From Nocardiopsis flavescens (lineage in GTDB: Bacteria; Actinomycetota; Actinomycetes; Streptosporangiales; Streptosporangiaceae), in the NCBI RefSeq assembly GCF_900141985.1, contig NZ_FQZK01000020.1:35893-99892 (forward strand): a DNA stretch of 64,000 nucleotides. The letters are read 5' to 3'. Shown piece by piece: positions 12,181 to 20,398 of this stretch (its first letter is position 1; every line of letters starts with the position of its first letter). A model generated the notes under the pieces. That model was not told the origin of the DNA. It was given only the letters and a program-made list of their open reading frames with translations, and made no database searches. Made by a program: the position numbers and the translations under genes.

Positions 12181-12831
12181 ATGGCCACCAAGCAGATCAA
12201 GGGAGTCCTGGGCGAAAAGCTCGGCATGACCCAGGTCTTCGACGATGCGGGCAAGATGGTGCCCGTGACGGTTCTGAAGGCCGGTCCGTGCGTCGTGAGC
12301 CGGATCCGGACCCCGGACACCGACGGCTACTCCGCCATCCAGATCGGTTACGGGCAGATCAACCCGCGCAAGGTCAACAAGCCGCTCGGCGACTACCTGC
12401 GCAAGAACGAGCTGACCCCCCGCCGCCACTACGTCGAGGTCCGCACGACCGATGCCTCCGAGTACACGCTCGGCCAGGAGGTCTCCGCGGACGTCTTCGA
12501 GAGCGGCCAGAAGGTCGACGTCTCGGGCAAGAGCAAGGGCAAGGGCTTCGCGGGTGTGATGAAGCGCCACGGCTTCCGTGGCCTCTCCGCCTCGCACGGT
12601 ACCCAGCGCAAGCACCGCTCGCCCGGTTCCATCGGCGGCTGCGCCACGCCCGGCCGCGTTTTCAAGGGCATGCGGATGGCCGGGCGCATGGGCAACGTGC
12701 GCAAGACCGTCCAGAACCTGACCGTCCACTCCGTGGACACGGAGAAGGGCCTCATCCTGGTCAAGGGTGCTGTTCCCGGTCCCAACGGCGGTCTGGTGCT
12801 CGTCCGCACCGCTGTGAAGGGGGACAAGTAA
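12181..12831 (+). CDS. rplC: 50S ribosomal protein L3
   Basis: L3 nucleates 50S assembly and reaches toward the peptidyl-transferase centre. 216 aa, with ATG after AAGGACGCACAGAC. The start KGVLGEKLGMTQVF is diagnostic. The central extension that reaches the A-site is present as KGKGFAGVMKRHGF, with the conserved glutamine in ASHGTQRKHRSPGSIG that is methylated in many bacteria. It sits 12 bp after rpsJ and 3 bp before rplD. Confidence 0.98.
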   Translation: MATKQIKGVLGEKLGMTQVFDDAGKMVPVTVLKAGPCVVSRIRTPDTDGYSAIQIGYGQINPRKVNKPLGDYLRKNELTPRRHYVEVRTTDASEYTLGQEVSADVFESGQKVDVSGKSKGKGFAGVMKRHGFRGLSASHGTQRKHRSPGSIGGCATPGRVFKGMRMAGRMGNVRKTVQNLTVHSVDTEKGLILVKGAVPGPNGGLVLVRTAVKGDK

Positions 12832-12834
12832 GCC

Positions 12835-13509
12835 ATGGCCCAGATCGAGGTCAAGAACCCCGCGGGCGGCGCCGAGGGCAGCGTCGAGCTGCCGGAGAGC
12901 GTCTTCGCCCAGCAGGTCAGCATCCCGCTGATCCACCAGGTCGTGAACGCCCAGCTGGCCGCCGGCCGCCAGGGCACCCACGCGACCAAGACCCGCGGCG
13001 AGGTCCGCGGCGGTGGTAAGAAGCCGTACCGCCAGAAGGGCACGGGTCGCGCCCGCCAGGGCTCCATCCGCGCTCCTCAGTACACCGGCGGTGGCACGGT
13101 CCACGGGCCCCAGCCCCGCGACTACAGCCAGCGCACCCCGAAGAAGATGAAGGCCGCCGCCCTGCGCGGTGCCCTCTCCGACCGGGCGCGCCACGGCCGC
13201 ATCCACGTCATCAGCCACTTCGTGGCCGAGGACGCCGACGCGAAGCTCACGCAGACCGCCCTCAAGGCGCTGCGCCAGGTGACCGAGTCCGACAAGGTCC
13301 TGGTCGTCCTGGCGCGCGAGGACGAGCACAACCGACGTGCTCTGCGCAACCTCGAAGAGGTGCACATCCTCGACGCCGACCAGGTGAACACCTACGACGT
13401 CCTCTACTCGGACGACATCGTGTTCACCGAGGCGGGCTACACCGAGTTCCTGGCTCACGCCTCCGGCGCCGCCAAGGCCGCTGCTCAGTCCGAGGAGGAC
13501 GACCAGTGA
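12835..13509 (+). CDS. rplD: 50S ribosomal protein L4
   Basis: L4 lines the peptide exit tunnel and in some bacteria represses its own operon. 224 aa, starting at ATG after GGGGGACAAGTAAGCC. The tunnel loop is intact: KKPYRQKGTGRARQGS followed by RAPQYTGGG, without changes typical of macrolide resistance. The C-terminus carries an Ala/Glu-rich tail (AAAQSEEDDQ) common in actinobacteria. Its TGA overlaps the rplW GTG by 4 bases, implying coupled translation. Confidence 0.98.
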   Translation: MAQIEVKNPAGGAEGSVELPESVFAQQVSIPLIHQVVNAQLAAGRQGTHATKTRGEVRGGGKKPYRQKGTGRARQGSIRAPQYTGGGTVHGPQPRDYSQRTPKKMKAAALRGALSDRARHGRIHVISHFVAEDADAKLTQTALKALRQVTESDKVLVVLAREDEHNRRALRNLEEVHILDADQVNTYDVLYSDDIVFTEAGYTEFLAHASGAAKAAAQSEEDDQ

Positions 13510-13796
13510 GGATCCCCGACCCGCGGGACATCATCATCGAGCCGGTGATCTCGGAGAAGAGCTACGGGCTCATGGACGAGAACAAGTACACGTTCGTCGT
13601 TCACCCGGACGCCAACAAGACCCAGATCAAGATCGCCATCAAGGAGATCTTCGAGGTCGAGGTCACCGCTGTGAACACGATCAACCGCAAGGGCAAGCGC
13701 AAGCGCACCCGCTTCGGGTACGGCAAGCGCCCTGACACCAAGCGCGCGATCGTCAGTGTCGCGGACGGCCAGCAGATCGACATCTTCGGTCGCTAG
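13506..13796 (+). CDS. rplW: 50S ribosomal protein L23
   Basis: L23 sits at the exit of the peptide tunnel and docks trigger factor and the signal recognition particle. 96 aa, starting at GTG in the overlap GTGA with rplD and giving MRIPDPRDIIIEPVISEKS. The signature VNTINRKGKRKRTRFG is present. It is followed by a 55-bp gap before rplB. Confidence 0.97.
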   Translation: MRIPDPRDIIIEPVISEKSYGLMDENKYTFVVHPDANKTQIKIAIKEIFEVEVTAVNTINRKGKRKRTRFGYGKRPDTKRAIVSVADGQQIDIFGR

Positions 13797-13851
13797 CTGA
13801 TCCGGTCTGACCGCTCCACACCAGTAACACGTAAAGGAATGCACGAAGAAG

Positions 13852-14691
13852 ATGGGCATTCGTAAGTACAAGCCGACGACACCGGGTCGTCGCGGTTCCA
13901 GCGTGAGCGACTTCGTCGAGATCACGCGCTCGGAGCCGGAGAAGTCCCTGGTCCGTCCGCTCCACTCCAAGGGCGGCCGCAACGGCCACGGCCGGATCAC
14001 CGCCCGCCACCAGGGCGGCGGTCACAAGCGCGCCTACCGCGTGATCGACTTCCGTCGCCACGACAAGGACGGGGTGCCGGCCAAGGTCGCTCACATCGAG
14101 TACGACCCCAACCGCACCGCGCGCATCGCCCTCCTCCACTACGTGGACGGTGAGAAGCGCTACATTCTCGCGCCCGCCGGCCTCAAGCAGGGCGACCGCG
14201 TCGAGAACGGCCCCCAGTCCGACATCAAGCCGGGCAACTGCCTCCCGCTGCGCAACATCCCCACGGGTACGTTCGTGCACGCGGTCGAGCTGAAGCCGGG
14301 CGGCGGTGCCAAGCTGGGCCGCTCCGCTGGTACGCAGATCCAGCTCCTCGCCAAGGAGGGACGTTACGCCACGCTGCGCATGCCCTCCGGCGAAATGCGC
14401 ATGGTGGAGATCTCCTGCCGCGCGACCGTCGGCCAGGTGGGCAACGCCGAGCAGTCCAACATCAACTGGGGCAAGGCCGGCCGCTCGCGGTGGAAGGGCA
14501 AGCGCCCGACCGTCCGCGGTGTGGTCATGAACCCCGTCGACCACCCGCACGGCGGTGGCGAGGGCAAGACCTCGGGTGGTCGCCACCCGGTCAGCCCGTG
14601 GGGCAAGAAGGAAGGCCGGACCCGGGCCAAGAACAAGGCCAGCGACAAGTTGATCGTTCGGCGTCGGCGTAGCGGTAAGAAGAAGCGGTAA
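13852..14691 (+). CDS. rplB: 50S ribosomal protein L2
   Basis: L2 is needed for subunit joining and peptidyl transfer. 279 aa with the standard start MGIRKYKPTTPGRRG. The most conserved segment, MNPVDHPHGGGEGK, contains the histidine implicated in catalytic-centre organisation. The basic C-terminus ends RRRRSGKKKR. It sits 12 bp upstream of rpsS in the invariant order rplW-rplB-rpsS. Confidence 0.98.
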   Translation: MGIRKYKPTTPGRRGSSVSDFVEITRSEPEKSLVRPLHSKGGRNGHGRITARHQGGGHKRAYRVIDFRRHDKDGVPAKVAHIEYDPNRTARIALLHYVDGEKRYILAPAGLKQGDRVENGPQSDIKPGNCLPLRNIPTGTFVHAVELKPGGGAKLGRSAGTQIQLLAKEGRYATLRMPSGEMRMVEISCRATVGQVGNAEQSNINWGKAGRSRWKGKRPTVRGVVMNPVDHPHGGGEGKTSGGRHPVSPWGKKEGRTRAKNKASDKLIVRRRRSGKKKR

Positions 14692-14703
14692 GGAGCACGT
14701 CTG

Positions 14704-14982
14704 ATGCCACGTAGCCTGAAGAAGGGCCCGTTCGTCGACGACCACCTTCTCAAGAAGGTGGAGACGCAGAACGAGGCGAACACCAAGAACGTCATCAAGA
14801 CGTGGTCCCGTCGGTCCATGATCATCCCGGAGATGATCGGCCACACCATCGCCGTCCACGACGGTCGCAAGCACGTCCCCGTGTTCGTGTCCGAGTCCAT
14901 GGTCGGCCACAAGCTCGGCGAGTTCGCTCCCACGCGTACTTTCCGCAGCCACGTCAAGGAAGACCGCCGTAGCCGCCGTTAG
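14704..14982 (+). CDS. rpsS: 30S ribosomal protein S19
   Basis: S19 is a 30S head protein that contacts S13 and the intersubunit bridge. 92 aa, ATG start after AAGGAGCACGTCTG. It has the diagnostic start MPRSLKKGPFVDDHLLKK and the conserved GHTIAVHDGRKHVPVF. A 75-bp gap, longer than most in this operon, separates it from rplV. Confidence 0.98.
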   Translation: MPRSLKKGPFVDDHLLKKVETQNEANTKNVIKTWSRRSMIIPEMIGHTIAVHDGRKHVPVFVSESMVGHKLGEFAPTRTFRSHVKEDRRSRR

Positions 14983-15057
14983 TCGGTTGCAGCAGGCAGT
15001 AAGAACCACGTTCTCCACGGTGAGTGGGGATGAATTTCCGTGAGCGAGGGAAAAGCG

Positions 15058-15426
15058 ATGGGAACGAGGGCACAGGCACGGTTCGTCCGTGTTACGCCCC
15101 GGAAGGCCCGCCGGGTGGTGGACCTTATTCGCGGGTTGCCCGCTGACGAGGCACAGGCGGTGCTCCGGTTCGCGCCCCAGTCGGCTAGCGAGCCTGTTGG
15201 CAAGGTACTGGCCAGTGCCATCGCCAACGCTGAGCACAACGACAAGCTGGACCGTGAGTCGCTGGTCGTCGAGGGCGCGTGGGTGGACGAGGGTCCGACC
15301 CTGAAGCGCATTCGGCCCCGTGGCTTCGGCCGGGCATTCCGGGTGACCAAGCGTACGAGCCACATCACCGTGGTCGTCGCCGAGCGCTCGGGCGCTTCGT
15401 CCAAGACCAAGGAAAGGACCCGATAG
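15058..15426 (+). CDS. rplV: 50S ribosomal protein L22
   Basis: L22 lines the exit tunnel opposite L4. I chose the ATG at 15058 (MGTRAQARFVRVTPRK, 122 aa) because GAGGGA lies 6-7 bases before it and the product matches the usual family start. An in-frame GTG at 15040 would add six residues and cannot be excluded. The tunnel hairpin segment with GPTLKRIRPRGFGRAF is intact. Its stop TAG shares one base with the GTG start of rpsC. Confidence 0.96.
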   Translation: MGTRAQARFVRVTPRKARRVVDLIRGLPADEAQAVLRFAPQSASEPVGKVLASAIANAEHNDKLDRESLVVEGAWVDEGPTLKRIRPRGFGRAFRVTKRTSHITVVVAERSGASSKTKERTR

Positions 15427-16235
15427 TGGGGCAGAAGGTTAACCCGCACGGGTTCCGCCTCGGCATCACCACCGACTTCAAGAGCCGGTGGTACGCCGAC
15501 AAGTCCTACAAGGACTACGTCAAGGAAGACGTCGCGATCCGGCGGATGCTGACCCGCGGCATGGAGCGCGCGGGCATCTCCAAGGTCGAGATCGAGCGCA
15601 CCCGTGACCGCGTCCGCGTCGACGTCTACACCGCCCGGCCGGGCATCGTCATCGGCCGCCGCGGCGTGGAGGCCGACCGCATCCGGACCGACCTCGAGAA
15701 GCTGACCTCCAAGCAGGTCCAGCTGAACGTCTTCGAGGTCAAGAACCCGGAGGTCGACGCGCAGCTGGTCGCCCAGGGCGTCGCCGAGCAGCTCGGCAGC
15801 CGTGTGGCGTTCCGCCGCGCGATGCGCAAGGCCATGCAGAGCGCGATCAAGTCCGGTGCCAAGGGCATCCGGATCCAGTGCGGTGGCCGTCTGGGCGGGG
15901 CCGAGATGTCCCGCTCGGAGTTCTACCGCGAGGGTCGCGTGCCGCTGCACACCCTGCGCGCCGACATCGACTACGGCTTCTTCGAGGCCCGTACGACGTT
16001 CGGCCGCATCGGTGTGAAGGTCTGGATCTACAAGGGTGACGCTCCGGCGACCCGCGCCGAGCGCGAGGCGGCCCAGGCCGCGCAGCGCTCCGCCGGCGGT
16101 GGCGGCGGCGGTGGCGGCGGTCAGCGCCGCGAGCGCCCGCAGCGCCGTCGTCGCGGCGGTGCCGCCGGCGGCGCTCAGCCGCAGAACGCCGAGGCCAAGG
16201 CCCCGGCCGAGTCCGCTCAGTCCGAGGGGAGCTGA
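15426..16235 (+). CDS. rpsC: 30S ribosomal protein S3
   Basis: S3 guards the mRNA entry site and helps ribosomal helicase activity. 269 aa from the GTG at 15426, giving MGQKVNPHGFRLGIT. An upstream in-frame GTG is ignored because it overlaps rplV. The KH domain includes PGIVIGRRGVE, and the C-terminal domain includes LGGAEMSRSEFYREGR. It ends with an unusual low-complexity tail of ten consecutive glycines, RRERPQRRRRGG, and an Ala/Glu-rich end. Such tails vary between actinobacteria and are probably disordered. Confidence 0.97.
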   Translation: MGQKVNPHGFRLGITTDFKSRWYADKSYKDYVKEDVAIRRMLTRGMERAGISKVEIERTRDRVRVDVYTARPGIVIGRRGVEADRIRTDLEKLTSKQVQLNVFEVKNPEVDAQLVAQGVAEQLGSRVAFRRAMRKAMQSAIKSGAKGIRIQCGGRLGGAEMSRSEFYREGRVPLHTLRADIDYGFFEARTTFGRIGVKVWIYKGDAPATRAEREAAQAAQRSAGGGGGGGGGQRRERPQRRRRGGAAGGAQPQNAEAKAPAESAQSEGS

Positions 16236-16238
16236 CCA

Positions 16239-16652
16239 GTGCTTATTCCTCGTAAGGTCAAGTACCGCAAGCAGCACCACCCCGACCTGCGCGGCAAGGC
16301 CAAGGGCGGCACGACCGTCAACTTCGGTGAGTTCGGCATCCAGGCCCTGGAGTCGGCTTACGTGACCAACCGGCAGATCGAGTCCGCTCGTATCGCCATG
16401 ACGCGTCACATCAAGCGCGGCGGCAAGGTCTGGATCAACATCTTCCCGGACCGCCCGCTGACCAAGAAGCCCGCCGAGGTCCGCATGGGCTCCGGTAAGG
16501 GTTCCCCGGAGTGGTGGGTCGCGCCGGTCAAGCCCGGTCGTGTGATGTTCGAGCTGTCGGGCGTGCCCGAGGACGTGGCCAAGGAGGCCATGCGCCGTGC
16601 GATGCACAAGCTCCCGATGAAGTGCAAGTTCGTTAAGCGGGAGGGGGAGTGA
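16239..16652 (+). CDS. rplP: 50S ribosomal protein L16
   Basis: L16 helps position A-site tRNA. 137 aa, GTG start 3 bp after rpsC, giving MLIPRKVKYRKQHHPD. The signature GSGKGSPEWWVAPVKPGR is complete. The TGA stop shares one base with the rpmC ATG. Confidence 0.97.
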   Translation: MLIPRKVKYRKQHHPDLRGKAKGGTTVNFGEFGIQALESAYVTNRQIESARIAMTRHIKRGGKVWINIFPDRPLTKKPAEVRMGSGKGSPEWWVAPVKPGRVMFELSGVPEDVAKEAMRRAMHKLPMKCKFVKREGE

Positions 16653-16906
16653 TGGCCAAGTCCGTGACTGCCCAGGAGCTCCGCGACCAGTCCGTCGAGG
16701 ACCTGGCCGAGAAGCTCAAGGAGGCCAAGGCTGAACTCTTCAACCTCCGCTTCCAGGCCGCGACCGGTCAGCTCGACAACCACAGCCGCCTGCGCACCGT
16801 GAAGCGCGAGATCGCGCGGATCTACACGATCCTGCGCGAGCACGAGCTGGGCATCGCCCCGCTGTCTGGTGAGTCGGCGCAGGAGTCGAAGGAAGCAGCC
16901 GAATGA
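16652..16906 (+). CDS. rpmC: 50S ribosomal protein L29
   Basis: Small two-helix protein near the tunnel exit, 84 aa. The ATG at 16652 overlaps the rplP stop, and GGAGGGGGAG immediately upstream is an excellent ribosome-binding site; an adjacent in-frame GTG at 16649 is less likely. Family motifs are ELFNLRFQAATGQL and IARIYTILREHE. The C-terminal extension ESAQESKEAAE is typical of actinobacteria. The end overlaps rpsQ as ATGA. Confidence 0.96.
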   Translation: MAKSVTAQELRDQSVEDLAEKLKEAKAELFNLRFQAATGQLDNHSRLRTVKREIARIYTILREHELGIAPLSGESAQESKEAAE

Positions 16907-17175
16907 GTGAGAACCAGACCGAGGCGCGCAACTACCGCAAGGTCCGCGAAGGCTACGTCGTCAGCGACAAGATGGACAAGACCGTCGTCGTCGAGGTCGA
17001 GGACCGTGTGAAGCACGCCCTGTACGGCAAGGTCATCCGCCGTACGACCAAGTACAAGGCGCACGACGAGGCGAACTCCTGCGGCGTCGGCGACCGTGTC
17101 CGAGTGATGGAGACGCGGCCGCTCTCCGCGACGAAGCGTTGGCGCGTCGTGGAGATCCTGGAGAAGGCTAAGTAA
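16903..17175 (+). CDS. rpsQ: 30S ribosomal protein S17
   Basis: Primary 16S rRNA-binding protein of the 30S body, 90 aa. It starts in the ATGA overlap with rpmC. The OB-fold signature GYVVSDKMDKTVVV and the segment RRTTKYKAHDE are standard. A 105-bp gap with a perfect hairpin follows, so the first half of the S10/spc block may be partly separated transcriptionally here. Confidence 0.97.
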   Translation: MSENQTEARNYRKVREGYVVSDKMDKTVVVEVEDRVKHALYGKVIRRTTKYKAHDEANSCGVGDRVRVMETRPLSATKRWRVVEILEKAK

Positions 17176-17187
17176 CCCCAGCCTGTC

Positions 17188-17214
17188 GGCGGCCGACATC
17201 CGTTGTCGGCCGCC
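17188..17214 (+). terminator. Hairpin between rpsQ and rplN
   Basis: GGCGGCCGACA (17188-17198) pairs perfectly with TGTCGGCCGCC (17204-17214) around a 5-nt loop. There is no U-tract. It marks the S10/spc operon boundary found in many bacteria and may attenuate or process the transcript. Confidence 0.55.
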
Positions 17215-17280
17215 GGCGCGAGGGGTGCAGACCACCTAGCCGTGCGGCAGTGGACCGCACGCATCACATCAGGAGCAGAC

Positions 17281-17649
17281 GTGATTCAGCAGGAGTCGCG
17301 ACTCAAGGTCGCCGACAACACGGGTGCGAAGGAGATTCTCACCATCCGTGTTCTCGGTGGCTCGGGTCGGCGCTACGCCGGGATCGGCGACACGATCGTC
17401 GCCACGGTGAAGGACGCCCTGCCTGGCGCTGGAGTCAAGAAGGGCGACGTCGTCAAGGCCGTTGTCGTGCGCACCGTCAAGGAGCGCCGCCGGCCCGACG
17501 GCTCCTACATCCGCTTCGATGAGAACGCTGCCGTGCTCATCAAGGACGGTGGGGACCCGCGAGGCACCCGTATCTTCGGCCCGGTGGGCCGCGAGCTGCG
17601 GGACAAGAAGTACATGCGCATCATTTCGCTTGCGCCGGAGGTGCTGTAG
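17281..17649 (+). CDS. rplN: 50S ribosomal protein L14
   Basis: L14 forms intersubunit bridges. 122 aa from the GTG at 17281, with AGGAG 6 bases upstream, giving MIQQESRLKVADNTGAKE, the diagnostic family start; an upstream extension lies in the intergenic hairpin region and is not credible. The C-terminus RIFGPVGRELRDKKYM is conserved. First gene of the spc block. Confidence 0.97.
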   Translation: MIQQESRLKVADNTGAKEILTIRVLGGSGRRYAGIGDTIVATVKDALPGAGVKKGDVVKAVVVRTVKERRRPDGSYIRFDENAAVLIKDGGDPRGTRIFGPVGRELRDKKYMRIISLAPEVL

Positions 17650-17652
17650 GCG

Positions 17653-17958
17653 ATGAAGATCAAATCTGGCGACGAGGTCATCGTCATCGCCGGCAAGGAC
17701 AAGGGTGCCACGGGCAAGGTCGTCAAGGCCCTGCCCAAGGAGGACCGTGTCGTCGTCGAGGGCGTCAACCTGGTCAAGAAGCACAGGAAGGCCAACCCGG
17801 CGGGCGGCCAGCAGGGCGAGGTCGTCACCAAGGAGGCCCCGATCCACGTGAGCAACGTCTCGCTCGTGGAAGACGGCAAGGCCGCCCGGGTGGGCTACCG
17901 CTTCGAGGAAGACGGAACCAAGGTTCGCGTCTCCCGCCGCACCGGTAAGGACATCTGA
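17653..17958 (+). CDS. rplX: 50S ribosomal protein L24
   Basis: Assembly-initiator protein of the large subunit, 101 aa, beginning MKIKSGDEVIVIAGKDKG with the KOW motif. It lies 3 bp after rplN, and its TGA shares one base with the rplE ATG. Length is normal. Confidence 0.97.
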   Translation: MKIKSGDEVIVIAGKDKGATGKVVKALPKEDRVVVEGVNLVKKHRKANPAGGQQGEVVTKEAPIHVSNVSLVEDGKAARVGYRFEEDGTKVRVSRRTGKDI

Positions 17959-18533
17959 TGACGGTTACCAACGACATCACGGCCCCGCCGATGCCGCGTC
18001 TCAAGGAGAAGTACCGGAACGAGATCGTTCCGGCCCTCAAGGACGAGCACGGCATCGCCAACATCATGCAGGTCCCCGGTCTCACGAAGATCGTGGTCAA
18101 CATGGGTGTCGGCGAGGCGGCGCGTGACGCGAAGCTCATCCAGGGCGCGATCGCCGACCTGTCGGCGATCACCGGGCAGAAGCCGCGGGTCAACCGGGCG
18201 AAGAACTCCATCGCGCAGTTCAAGCTGCGCGAGGGCCAGCCGATCGGCGCCAGCGTCACGCTGCGCGGCGACCGGATGTGGGAGTTCCTCGACCGGCTGC
18301 TCTCCCTGGCGCTGCCCCGTATCCGGGACTTCCGAGGCCTGTCCCCGAAGCAGTTCGACGGGAACGGCAACTACACCTTCGGTCTGACCGAGCAGGTCAT
18401 GTTCCACGAGGTGGACCCGGACAAGGTCGACCGCGTGCGTGGGATGGACATCACCGTCGTCACCAGCGCGATCAACGACGACCAGGGCCGCAGCCTGCTC
18501 AAGCGGCTCGGTTTCCCGTTCAAGGAAGCCTGA
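17958..18533 (+). CDS. rplE: 50S ribosomal protein L5
   Basis: Binds 5S rRNA and contacts P-site tRNA. 191 aa. The conserved segments are KIVVNMGVGEA and TGQKPRVNRAKNSIAQFKLREG near the N-terminus, and ALPRIRDFRGLS in the middle. The family C-terminus DDQGRSLLKRLGFPF is present. The start overlaps rplX by one base. Confidence 0.97.
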   Translation: MTVTNDITAPPMPRLKEKYRNEIVPALKDEHGIANIMQVPGLTKIVVNMGVGEAARDAKLIQGAIADLSAITGQKPRVNRAKNSIAQFKLREGQPIGASVTLRGDRMWEFLDRLLSLALPRIRDFRGLSPKQFDGNGNYTFGLTEQVMFHEVDPDKVDRVRGMDITVVTSAINDDQGRSLLKRLGFPFKEA

Positions 18534-18546
18534 GGGGTAAGCACAC

Positions 18547-18732
18547 ATGGCTAAGAAGGCTCTGATCGCCAAGTCGCAGCGGAAGCCGAAGTTCGGCGTT
18601 CGCGCGTATACTCGATGCTCGCGGTGCGGCCGCCCGCGCGCCGTCTTCCGGAAGTTCGGCCTGTGCCGTATCTGCTTCCGCGAGATGGCGCACCGGGGCG
18701 AGCTGCCCGGTATCACCAAGTCGAGCTGGTAG
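18547..18732 (+). CDS. rpsZ: 30S ribosomal protein S14, zinc-binding form
   Basis: 61 aa, the short S14 type. The four zinc ligands are C24, C27, C40 and C43 in TRCSRCG and LCRICFRE. Many actinobacteria keep a second, zinc-free S14 elsewhere under Zur control; none is visible here. It lies 13 bp after rplE with GAGGGGTAAG as ribosome-binding site. An unusually long 275-bp gap follows before rpsH. Confidence 0.97.
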   Translation: MAKKALIAKSQRKPKFGVRAYTRCSRCGRPRAVFRKFGLCRICFREMAHRGELPGITKSSW

Positions 18733-18868
18733 TCCCCGGCGGGGCCGACCCGCGCCCGTCCCCCTGAGACGGCGTGTGCGGGGTTCGGCCCCCCGAGGCG
18801 CCCCCCGGCGCCGCACAGAAGTGTCCGTCCCCGCACGGGGGCGGTCCGACATGAAGTCAACCAATCAG

Positions 18869-18900
18869 GGCACGGCAGTCCCGCGAGGGACGGCGGTGCC
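18869..18900 (+). promoter_or_regulatory. Structured element in the rpsZ-rpsH gap
   Basis: The 275-bp gap at 18733-19007 has no credible gene. It contains a two-part stem, GGCAC (18869-18873) with GTGCC (18896-18900) enclosing GTCCC with GGGAC (18878-18882 with 18887-18891), and another short hairpin near 18943-18953. S8, encoded just downstream, is the translational repressor of the spc operon in Escherichia coli, so an S8-binding leader is possible but not shown. Confidence 0.35.
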
Positions 18901-19007
18901 CACGACCACGCCGAAGGTCCGGTCGTGCCTCTCCGCGGTTTCCCGCGGGGAACGGGTTCTGGAAAGACCCGCACACGGAAACCGCGGTGAGGAAGGGCCA
19001 GTCGGCC

Positions 19008-19406
19008 ATGACGATGACCGACCCGATCGCAGACATGCTGACGCGTCTGCGTAACGCGAACTCGGCTTACCACGACACCGTGGGAATGCCGTATTCCAAG
19101 ATCAAGGCGCACATCGCCGAGATCCTCCAGCAGGAGGGCTTCATCCAGGGCTGGAGGAGCGAGGACGCCCAGGTGGGCAAGAGCCTCGTCCTCGACCTGA
19201 AGTACGGCCCCACCCGGGAGCGTTCGATCGCGGGCATCCGCCGGGTCTCCAAGCCCGGTCTGCGCGTGTACGCCAAGAAGGAGAACCTGCCCCGGGTCCT
19301 GGGTGGCCTCGGCGTGGCGATCATTTCGACGTCCGGTGGCCTGATGACGGACAAGCAGGCCAAGAAGAACGGCGTTGGCGGCGAAGTCCTCGCCTACGTC
19401 TGGTAA
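19008..19406 (+). CDS. rpsH: 30S ribosomal protein S8
   Basis: Primary 16S rRNA-binding protein and, in enterobacteria, repressor of the spc operon. I chose the ATG at 19008 (MTMTDPIADMLTRLRNAN, 132 aa), which gives the exact family length; an in-frame GTG at 18987 would add seven non-conserved residues and its surrounding GAGGAAGG is better read as the ribosome-binding site. The C-terminal signature GGEVLAYVW is intact. Confidence 0.97.
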   Translation: MTMTDPIADMLTRLRNANSAYHDTVGMPYSKIKAHIAEILQQEGFIQGWRSEDAQVGKSLVLDLKYGPTRERSIAGIRRVSKPGLRVYAKKENLPRVLGGLGVAIISTSGGLMTDKQAKKNGVGGEVLAYVW

Positions 19407-19424
19407 CCAGGGAGAGATTGAAGC

Positions 19425-19964
19425 ATGTCGCGTATCGGTCGACTGCCGATCTCGGCCCCCAAGGGCGTCGAAGTCACGATTAACGGGCAAGACGTCACTG
19501 TCAAGGGGCCGAAGGGCGAACTGAAGCACACCGTCTCCGAGCCGATCACCGTGGGGAAGGACGCCGAGGGCGTCGTCACGGTGTCCCGCCCGGACGACAA
19601 GCCGGAGAACCGCTCGCTGCACGGGCTCACCCGTGCGCTGCTGGCCAACCTGGTCGAGGGCGTCTCCAAGGGGTACGCCAAGACCTTGGAGATCCACGGC
19701 GTCGGTTACCGCGTCCAGGCCCGCGGCTCCAACCTGGAGTTCTCGCTGGGCTACAGCCACCCGGTCGTGGTGGAGCCCCCGGAGGGCATCACCTTCCGCG
19801 TGGAGAAGCCGACGATCCTCCACGTCGAGGGCATCGACAAGCAGCTCGTGGGTCAGGTCGCGGCGAACATCCGCAGTCTGCGCAAGCCCGACCCGTACAA
19901 GGCCAAGGGCGTGCGGTACCAGGGTGAGCACATCCGCCGCAAGGCCGGAAAGGCTGGTAAGTAG
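19425..19964 (+). CDS. rplF: 50S ribosomal protein L6
   Basis: Large-subunit protein near the factor-binding site, 179 aa, starting MSRIGRLPISAPKGVEVT. It has the duplicated fold typical of L6, with GVGYRVQARGSNLEFSLGYS in the second half and the C-terminal KGVRYQGEHIRRKAGKAGK. It follows rpsH by 18 bp and precedes rplR by 2 bp. Confidence 0.98.
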   Translation: MSRIGRLPISAPKGVEVTINGQDVTVKGPKGELKHTVSEPITVGKDAEGVVTVSRPDDKPENRSLHGLTRALLANLVEGVSKGYAKTLEIHGVGYRVQARGSNLEFSLGYSHPVVVEPPEGITFRVEKPTILHVEGIDKQLVGQVAANIRSLRKPDPYKAKGVRYQGEHIRRKAGKAGK

Positions 19965-19966
19965 GC

Positions 19967-20347
19967 ATGGGTATCACCGTGGCCCGCAAGCGGACCGCCA
20001 AGCGCGCGACCTCGCGTGCACGTCGCCAGTTCCGCGTGCGCAAGAAGATCTTCGGCACCGCCGAGCGCCCGCGCCTGGCCGTGTTCCGCTCCTCCAAGCA
20101 CATCGTCGCCCAGGTCATCGACGACGTCCAGGGGCACACCCTGGTGGCCGCCTCCAGCGTTGAGACCGACCTGCGCTCCTTCGAGGGCAGCAAGTCGGAC
20201 AAGTCCGCCGAGGTGGGCCGTCTCATCGCCGAGCGCGCCAAGGCCGCCGGCGTCTCCACCGTGGTCTTCGACCGCGGCGGTTTCCAGTACGCCGGCCGGA
20301 TCGCCAAGCTCGCCGACGCGGCGCGCGAGGGCGGGCTGGAGTTCTAG
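19967..20347 (+). CDS. rplR: 50S ribosomal protein L18
   Basis: 5S rRNA-binding protein, 126 aa. The basic N-terminus ARKRTAKRATSRARRQFRVR is followed by RPRLAVFRSSKHIVAQVI and the C-terminal family motif FDRGGFQYAGRIAKLADAAR. Coupled closely to rplF; a 51-bp gap separates it from rpsE. Confidence 0.97.
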   Translation: MGITVARKRTAKRATSRARRQFRVRKKIFGTAERPRLAVFRSSKHIVAQVIDDVQGHTLVAASSVETDLRSFEGSKSDKSAEVGRLIAERAKAAGVSTVVFDRGGFQYAGRIAKLADAAREGGLEF

Positions 20348-20398
20348 GCGTATGACCTGTGTAAAGGCTGAGATCAACCACGAGAAGAGGAACCACTG

